From JAMZMI01 sp039944535 (GTDB taxonomy: Bacteria; Bacteroidota; Bacteroidia; Cytophagales; Cyclobacteriaceae): a stretch of DNA of 64,000 nucleotides. Under the pieces are notes generated by a model, which did no database searches, was not told where the DNA came from, and saw only the letters and a program-made list of their open reading frames with translations. The stretch spans positions 124,001 through 188,000 of the forward strand of contig JBDUYP010000001.1 in assembly GCA_039944535.1 (NCBI GenBank), written 5' to 3'. Positions 58,517 to 64,000 of this stretch are shown piece after piece (position 1 is the first letter of the stretch; every line of letters starts with the position of its first letter). Made by a program: the position numbers and the translations under genes.

Positions 58517-59641
58517 ATGCAATTCATACTCAACTATCTCCTTTGGAGTCCTGATCCGGATATTTTCACTATTCCATTGTCGTTTTTAGGGCTGGAAGAT
58601 AGGCCGGTGAGGTGGTATGGCCTGCTTTTCGCCGGAGGCTTCATTCTCTCACAGCAAGTGCTTTTCAGAATTTTCAGAAAAGAAGGATACCCAGAAAAGG
58701 ATGTTGAAAAACTCACAGTGTATATGGTGATAGCCGTAATCGCCGGAGCGAGATTGGGCCATTGTTTGTTTTACAACCCGAGCTATTACCTGTCAAACCC
58801 CATTGAGATCATCAAAGTGTGGGAAGGTGGTCTGGCTAGTCACGGTGGAGCTATCGGCATTTTGGTGGCGTTGTGGCTCTTTAGCAGAAAATACAAACAG
58901 TATAAAATGAGCTGGCTGGTGGACAGGATGGTCATCGTGGTGGCCCTAACAGGGGCTATGATCCGTACAGGAAACTTTTTCAATTCGGAGATGGAGGGCG
59001 TAGCGACCAACTCAAACGTAGGAGTGGTCTATGCCGCATATACGGCTCAGGTATTGGATTATGGCGACAATGTGGAGTCTGTTTCTTTTGAAAAGGATGA
59101 AAGCCGGGAAGAATCTGCGCCGGGCAAAGTGCCCGTGACTGCTGTGGTGAAATACAAAAGAGGCTATGATGCCAGCCTACGAGACAAGACATTCATCGAG
59201 ACAAATCTGAAATCTGCGCTTTACAGATATACTGAAATAAACCAACACATAGACTTTGGCGAAGGCCCCCTCAGCTATACGATTTACAAAAAGAATGGTC
59301 AGGATATTTTAGAAATATACGGCGTAGGAACTGTGCGGCACGCGGCACAGCTGTATGAGGCGGCATACTGTGTGGTGTTGATGCTGCTCCTGTATTGGAT
59401 TTGGAAAGAAAAGCGATTTGTGCTGCCTGCCGGGTTTACGTTCGGGTTGTTTATGTTCCTGCTGTGGACGTTGCGTTTCTTTGATGAGTTTTTCAAAATG
59501 AATCAGGAAGCTTTTGAAGATGATCTGGCTCTCAATATGGGGCAGATTCTCAGCATCCCGATGGCTCTGCTTGGTGTGGGTATTATGATCTATACCATGA
59601 AAGCCAATGGCCCCAGGATGGCGGAGAAATCCGAAGACTAA
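58517..59641 (+). CDS. lgt: Prolipoprotein diacylglyceryl transferase with a large insertion
   Basis: Adds diacylglycerol to the lipobox Cys of prolipoproteins at the inner membrane. 374 residues, versus roughly 260-290 in most bacteria. The conserved parts are RWYGLLFAGGFILSQ, ARLGHCLFYNPSYYLSNP, the signature GGLASHGGAIGILVALWLFS (near 105) and MIRTGNFFNSEMEGVATN. The extra length is a soluble segment about 170-270 (ENVESVSFEKDESREESAPG-type, KYKRGYDASLRDKTFIETNL), before the last helices (AAQLYEAAYCVVLMLLLYWI). The many lipoproteins in this window are its substrates. Confidence 0.92.
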   Translation: MQFILNYLLWSPDPDIFTIPLSFLGLEDRPVRWYGLLFAGGFILSQQVLFRIFRKEGYPEKDVEKLTVYMVIAVIAGARLGHCLFYNPSYYLSNPIEIIKVWEGGLASHGGAIGILVALWLFSRKYKQYKMSWLVDRMVIVVALTGAMIRTGNFFNSEMEGVATNSNVGVVYAAYTAQVLDYGDNVESVSFEKDESREESAPGKVPVTAVVKYKRGYDASLRDKTFIETNLKSALYRYTEINQHIDFGEGPLSYTIYKKNGQDILEIYGVGTVRHAAQLYEAAYCVVLMLLLYWIWKEKRFVLPAGFTFGLFMFLLWTLRFFDEFFKMNQEAFEDDLALNMGQILSIPMALLGVGIMIYTMKANGPRMAEKSED

Positions 59642-59669
59642 AAAATACGGCGCACGAAGTGCGCCGTAT
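59641..59669 (-). terminator. Terminator of the CoA-disulfide reductase gene
   Basis: ATACGGCGCAC (59645-59655), loop GAA, GTGCGCCGTAT (59659-59669), an 11-bp perfect stem. On the minus strand it is followed by TTTTT; on the plus strand there is no T-run, although the hairpin starts four bases after the lgt stop and may serve it as well. Confidence 0.8.
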
Positions 59670-59671
59670 CG

Positions 59672-61348
59672 TCAAACCAACTCCAATCGGGCAATTTTGC
59701 CAACCATTCTTTTCCATGCCGTAAAGCCTCCGGCCATGTTTTTAACATTTTTAAAGCCATGATGAGCCAGGATCAGGGAGGATAGGTATCCGCGCAATCC
59801 TTTTGCACAATACACATAGATTTCTTGTTCCGAATCCAGCTCGGTGATGCGTGTTCTCAGGTCGTCGAGCGGAATATTTACAGCGCCTTCGATCATGCCT
59901 TCTTTGTGTAGTTCTACGGGCTTTCTCACATCCAAAATCGTGTACTCATGCACACGTTCTTCTGAGAAAATTTTGTCCGCCTCAAGGGCATTGATTTCAG
60001 CATATTCTCCTGTCAGGGAATTGCCCGCCACATACCCCGCTACGATTACCGGATCCTTAGCCGGTGAAAAAGGTGGAGCATAAGCCAGGTCTAATCTGGG
60101 CAGGTCGTCGATTCTCAGCCCGGCGTATATGGCTGTTGAGAGCACATCTACCCGCTTGTCTACACCTTGCTGACCGATCATCTCAGCTCCTAGAAGCACT
60201 CGTGTGTCCCGGTCAAAGTAGATCTCGAGAAACATATCTTTTTGGTCAGGGTAAAAACCCGGTGTGGTTCCTGTTATTGAAAATGAAGACTCAAATGCAA
60301 TATTGGCCTGTTTCAGTGCTTTTAGCCCCATGCCTGTGCGGGCTATGGTGTGATCAAAAAGCTTCATTATGGCTGTGCCGTATGCACCGTCAAAGGTTTC
60401 TTCACCTCCGACAGCATTTGCTCCTGCGGCTCTTCCTCCCTTGTTGGAGTGGGTTCCCATTGGAAACCAACCACTGTCATTTGTGATCAGGTTGGGGATG
60501 CTGGCGCAATCGCCCGCTGCATAAATATCAGGGAGCGATGTTTCCATTTTTTCATTCACGATAAGGGCGCCATTTCTCAGGTGGTCCGCTCCATGCTCTG
60601 TGAGCATTTCGGTATTTGGACGCACGCTGATGCCTATCAGCATGTAGTCCGTAAACATTTTCTCTCCATTACTCAGGATGATTTCGCTTCGTTCGGGGAT
60701 GACTTCTGCTACCGAAACTCCCAACTTTAGCTCGATTTGGTTTTCCTCCAGAATACCTTCCGCCAGTCTGGCAAACTTCTCATCCCAGTTGCTAAGGACG
60801 TGTGGGGCTAGCTCTACCACTGTGACCTTCTTCCCCGCTTCAATCAGGTTTTCAGCTGTTTCCAGCCCTATCAAACCCGCTCCTACTATGGTAATGTGCG
60901 AAGATTTATCAATCACACCCTGCTTCATTATTTTGTCAAAATCCTCAATGGTTTTGGCGTGAGCCCAGTTTTGATACGACTCAATGTTTTTGATTGGAGG
61001 CAAGATGGCTCTGCCACCAGTGGCAAATACCAGTTTGTCATATTCGTAAACTCCCTTGTCTGTAAATACAAGGTGTTTTTCAGGGTCAATGTTGTTGACA
61101 GCTTCATTGATATGAACCTCTACGCCAAATCGTTTTTCCAGGAGTTCCGGCTGTACTACCAGGAGCTTGTCACGGGTTTTGATCTTACCTGATAGCGCAT
61201 ATGGTATGCCGCAGGTGGCATAGCTGATATGCGAGGTTTTTTCGAAAAGGAGGATTTCGGCATCTTCGTTTGTCCTTCTGGCTTTGGCAGCAGCTGAGGG
61301 TCCGGCAGACAATCCCCCTACTATTATGATCCTTGGTTTTTTCACCAC
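59672..61348 (-). CDS. CoA-disulfide reductase with C-terminal rhodanese domain
   Basis: 558 residues. FAD motif RIIIVGGLSAGPSAAAKARR, redox Cys46 in ISYATCGIPYALSG (single active Cys, the CoADR/Nox type), NAD(P)H motif ITIVGAGLIGLETAENLIEA, and IYAAGDCASIPNLI for FAD. The C-terminal rhodanese domain about 460-555 has the active loop IYVYCAKGLRGYLSS with Cys. The fusion CoADR-RHD is known from Bacillus and others and acts on CoA persulfide or polysulfide. Complete. Confidence 0.92.
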   Translation of the reverse strand: MVKKPRIIIVGGLSAGPSAAAKARRTNEDAEILLFEKTSHISYATCGIPYALSGKIKTRDKLLVVQPELLEKRFGVEVHINEAVNNIDPEKHLVFTDKGVYEYDKLVFATGGRAILPPIKNIESYQNWAHAKTIEDFDKIMKQGVIDKSSHITIVGAGLIGLETAENLIEAGKKVTVVELAPHVLSNWDEKFARLAEGILEENQIELKLGVSVAEVIPERSEIILSNGEKMFTDYMLIGISVRPNTEMLTEHGADHLRNGALIVNEKMETSLPDIYAAGDCASIPNLITNDSGWFPMGTHSNKGGRAAGANAVGGEETFDGAYGTAIMKLFDHTIARTGMGLKALKQANIAFESSFSITGTTPGFYPDQKDMFLEIYFDRDTRVLLGAEMIGQQGVDKRVDVLSTAIYAGLRIDDLPRLDLAYAPPFSPAKDPVIVAGYVAGNSLTGEYAEINALEADKIFSEERVHEYTILDVRKPVELHKEGMIEGAVNIPLDDLRTRITELDSEQEIYVYCAKGLRGYLSSLILAHHGFKNVKNMAGGFTAWKRMVGKIARLELV

Positions 61349-61468
61349 AAAATTGGTTTGGTTTTCGAGTTCAAAGGTTCACTCCAATGGGCAAAAGGTG
61401 TGTAACAATGGTAGCAGTAGGGGTATGATTTATGTCACTTTTTTTTCAGCAAAACGGGGAATAGATAC

Positions 61469-63022
61469 TTATTCACTCATTGGTAGATGGTGCCGGCTAT
61501 ATCTCGCCTTCTGAGCTCGGAGCTCTTGTTTCATGCGGTCTTTCCAAAATTTGTTAGGGTTTTCGCAGAGATATATCTGAGTGCCGTTTTCACGGAAATA
61601 GGGATTGTCTATGGTGGCTTTGAGAATAACATGTTCAAAGCGTTTGGGTAGTTCTACTTCCGGGTTGAAATCACTACCCGTTCCGGCGTGCACCCATATT
61701 ATTTTTTGCGCCGCTATGCTGTCCGGTGACCAGAAGATGAAACTGCCATTGTCACAGATAGGTTGCGGCAGCAAATCATCGCTATAAAACATGATGGCTC
61801 CTGCCTGGCCATAGTGATAGCAAAAGATGTCCGTTTCGCTTCTTTCCTTTTCCTCAAGACCCAAATAAACGGTCTTGACCGCTTCGGCGAGCTCTCGCCA
61901 ACCTGTCATATCCGCCATGTCCTGAGGCACATCGTAGTATTTGCCGTCTTCCCATTTGAAGCCACCCTGCTCATACACATCTTCAAAAGTTACAAACGGC
62001 ACCCCATCGAACTGGAGAGAAATGGCAAAAGAAACACATGTGTGCAGGACCATCAGCGGCACTACAACCTTCAGATATTGATGAGCATATTTTGCCACAA
62101 AAACACCTCCGAATGCAAATAGTATTGGGTAAATGCCCAGTGCGTAATAGGCTTTGCCGCTTCCGAGGATTAAAAGTGATATTACAAAGAGATAAGTAAG
62201 ACCGAAGACTCTGAAGTGCTTTTCTTTCTTGGAAAAAAGCAAGACTATCACAGCCGTGAGCCATAGTAAAATACCTTGCAGGTTCATCATGATCTGGCCA
62301 ACGATGAAATCCAGAACGCCCACATGCACAAGCTGTCTTTCGCGGAGTTCTTCCATGTGAGTGAGAACAGGCCAGTTGTGGTTATACTGCCAAATGAGAT
62401 TGGGCAGAGCGATCATGAGCCCCAACCCAAGCCCCATGACGAAGTGTTTTGAGAGAAAGAGCTTTCTGTCTTTTAAAAGCAGAAGCCCCAGCGTAAATGC
62501 CGCATAAATGAAAACAATGGAATACTTTGTGAGAAAGCCTAAACCCCCAACCAGACCGATCCAAATCCAAATTTTGGGATCTTGTTTTTTAACCAAAAGA
62601 AGCATGAGGTAGCTGGAGAGCAGCCAGAAAAACTGGTTGAATGAAACCGGCTGGCAAAGGGCGTTGGAGTGGAGAAAAGATGGCGATAGAATATATGCCA
62701 GACAGGCCAAAAATGTTGCGGTTCGCTTACCGCCCAGTTCTTTCACTGCACACCCAATGATGACAAGGTTAGCCGCGCCGATCAGCGCCGGAAATAGCCG
62801 AAGTGCAAAAGCCGTATTCCCGAAAAGGACAGTGGCTGATTTTCCAATCAGGGCGATCATGGGAGGAACCGCTATAAAACCAAATGCCAGGTGCTCGCTC
62901 TGTGCGTAATAGAGATAAGCATCTCTATGCAATTCCAGATTGTCATAGGTGAAAAAATGGATCAGAAGCTTGATCACCACAAATATCGCGACGAGATGCT
63001 TTTCGGTGAGGGACGATTTCAT
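61469..63022 (-). CDS. Glycosyltransferase family 39-like membrane protein
   Basis: 517 residues with about 11 membrane helices and a C-terminal soluble part. The first loop FTYDNLELHRDAYLYYAQSE has the catalytic Asp region of PMT/ArnT enzymes, followed by HLAFGFIAVPPMIALIGKSA. The C-terminal domain holds ADMTGWRELAEAVKTVYLGL and FYSDDLLPQP, usual for bacterial GT39-like proteins that use polyprenyl-phosphate sugars. Target unknown. Confidence 0.8.
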   Translation of the reverse strand: MKSSLTEKHLVAIFVVIKLLIHFFTYDNLELHRDAYLYYAQSEHLAFGFIAVPPMIALIGKSATVLFGNTAFALRLFPALIGAANLVIIGCAVKELGGKRTATFLACLAYILSPSFLHSNALCQPVSFNQFFWLLSSYLMLLLVKKQDPKIWIWIGLVGGLGFLTKYSIVFIYAAFTLGLLLLKDRKLFLSKHFVMGLGLGLMIALPNLIWQYNHNWPVLTHMEELRERQLVHVGVLDFIVGQIMMNLQGILLWLTAVIVLLFSKKEKHFRVFGLTYLFVISLLILGSGKAYYALGIYPILFAFGGVFVAKYAHQYLKVVVPLMVLHTCVSFAISLQFDGVPFVTFEDVYEQGGFKWEDGKYYDVPQDMADMTGWRELAEAVKTVYLGLEEKERSETDIFCYHYGQAGAIMFYSDDLLPQPICDNGSFIFWSPDSIAAQKIIWVHAGTGSDFNPEVELPKRFEHVILKATIDNPYFRENGTQIYLCENPNKFWKDRMKQELRAQKARYSRHHLPMSE

Positions 63023-63153
63023 ATTGGTTTAAATCTAGTGCTTTTCGGGTAGTCACACACAAATGTGAAAATACCAGAACAGTAGATCGAGCCCCACAAA
63101 GAAGTCCTGGGAAAAGGCGATTTTGAGTTGAGAAAACCAGGACTGACGAAAGT

Positions 63154-64000
63154 TTAAATGCTTGCCAGCGCTTTTTCCAGATCGTCCCAGATGTCCTCTA
63201 CGTTTTCTACCCCCACAGACAGGCGGATCATCTTTTCGGTTAGACCAAGGGCATTTTTTAAATCACAATCCACATCCGCGTGTGTCATGCTATATGGATG
63301 CTGGCATAGGCTCTCTGTACTGCCGAGACTCACGGCCAACTTGATCAATTTCATGTTATTCAGCACCTTGAAAGCCTCTGCCTCTCCGCCTTTCACATCA
63401 AAGGAAAGCATTGCTCCTGGCGATGAGTATTGTTTTTTGTAAATGGGGTATTCCTTAGAAATTTCAGGCAGCAGCCCCAAATAATGAACTCTTTCCACCT
63501 TCGGATGCACGGCCAGGCGTTTGGCGATCTCCTCCGCATTGGCGGCCTGCTGGTCCATCCGCACTTTCAGGGTTTCCAGGCTCCTCATGAGCAGCCAGCT
63601 CGTCCAGGGGCCCGCCATGTTGCCAATGAATGTCCTAAAGCCCTTTACCCGTGCTATCAAAGCCTTGCTGCCCAGACAAGCCCCGGCTACCACATCGCTA
63701 TGCCCACCGATGTATTTGGTGGCGGAGTAGAGCACCAGATCAGCGCCATGTTTGAGTGGATGTGACCACAGCGGCCCCATGTAGGTGTTGTCAACGGCGA
63801 GCAGCACCTGATTATCTTCATCTGAAAAAGCATCAGCTATGCGTTTACACATTTCTATGTCAATCAGTGCATTGGTGGGGTTAGCCGGGGTTTCGATGTA
63901 AATCATCTTCAGATTGCCTTCTGCCGATTTGGCTATTTCCTTTATTTGCTCTTCGGAATAGTCCGGTCTGAATTCGGCTGTTTTGATGCCGTATTGCCCG
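63154..64000 (-). CDS. Cystathionine gamma-synthase/lyase-type PLP enzyme, 5' part outside window
   Basis: Cys/Met-metabolism PLP enzyme; only the C-terminal 280 or so residues are inside the window, and the frame continues to the right edge (QYGIKTAEFRPDYSEEQIKE, IAKSAEGNLKM, then IYIETPANPTNALIDI). PLP-binding Lys lies in VLYSATKYIGGHSDVVAG. Typical end: LAVSLGSTESLCQHPYSMTH and RLSVGVENVEDIWDDLEKAL. Fold type I, gamma-family; gamma-lyase, gamma-synthase or methionine gamma-lyase cannot be separated from this part alone. Confidence 0.9.
   Translation of the reverse strand, partial: GQYGIKTAEFRPDYSEEQIKEIAKSAEGNLKMIYIETPANPTNALIDIEMCKRIADAFSDEDNQVLLAVDNTYMGPLWSHPLKHGADLVLYSATKYIGGHSDVVAGACLGSKALIARVKGFRTFIGNMAGPWTSWLLMRSLETLKVRMDQQAANAEEIAKRLAVHPKVERVHYLGLLPEISKEYPIYKKQYSSPGAMLSFDVKGGEAEAFKVLNNMKLIKLAVSLGSTESLCQHPYSMTHADVDCDLKNALGLTEKMIRLSVGVENVEDIWDDLEKALASI

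Overview
The window comes from a Bacteroidetes chromosome, most likely a marine or soil Cytophagales-type bacterium. This is judged from the gene families: type IX secretion (T9SS) style cargo and an OmpA/TPR/beta-propeller lipoprotein, a TonB-dependent receptor with a carboxypeptidase-like N-terminal repeat, LytS/LytTR signalling, TolB-TPR-AraC regulators, a PID-CTERM tail protein, a Bacteroidetes-type PurM, and many LxxC lipoproteins. No rRNA or tRNA gene was recognised. Both window edges cut through genes: an OmpA-family lipoprotein on the left and a Cys/Met-metabolism PLP enzyme on the right.

Layout. 0-4.6 kb: OmpA-family lipoprotein, DinB-like protein, purM, a GNAT acetyltransferase and a small membrane protein. 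4.65-6.3 kb: a REP-associated tyrosine transposase (RAYT) bracketed by hairpin repeats, a small unknown gene, and a second copy of the element that has lost most of the transposase. 6.3-12.9 kb: LytS-type kinase and LytTR regulator, then a very large secreted T9SS-type protein followed at once by a 54-residue PID-CTERM protein and a terminator. 13-21 kb: an accessory, partly AT-rich and decaying region with two paralogous serine hydrolases, beta-barrel proteins, an AraC fragment, a broken third serine hydrolase, an esterase, and a REP-rich stretch with a 114-bp tandem duplication. 21-27 kb: TonB receptor, MFS transporter and TolB-TPR-AraC regulator in one minus-strand operon, plausibly for uptake of a ligand such as a siderophore. 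26.8-27.4 kb: a gene-free palindrome-rich stretch. 27.4-33.6 kb: a second regulator with a downstream run of alcohol dehydrogenase, DUF4386 protein, two alpha/beta hydrolases and a lipoprotein. 33.6-36.3 kb: three small unknown exported proteins separated by attC-like or palindromic spacers. 36.5-64 kb: mostly conserved housekeeping genes (yraN, lipB, rnr, polyprenyl synthase, rhomboid, cdd, FKBP, glnS, alanine symporter, trkA/trkH, lgt, CoA-disulfide reductase, GT39).

The most interesting material lies in the non-coding parts of the accessory region. (1) A 22-bp near-palindromic motif occurs three times, each time just after a TolB-TPR-AraC regulator gene or the remains of one and before the next gene, which suggests a regulator-operator-target module that has been duplicated and is decaying. 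(2) The RAYT element has hairpins with a compensatory base-pair change and a recent internally deleted, non-autonomous derivative. (3) Several small minus-strand orphan genes begin or end at CTAAC/GTTAG inverted repeats that resemble integron attC sites, though no integrase is in the window. None of these was tested by computation; all come from reading the sequence.
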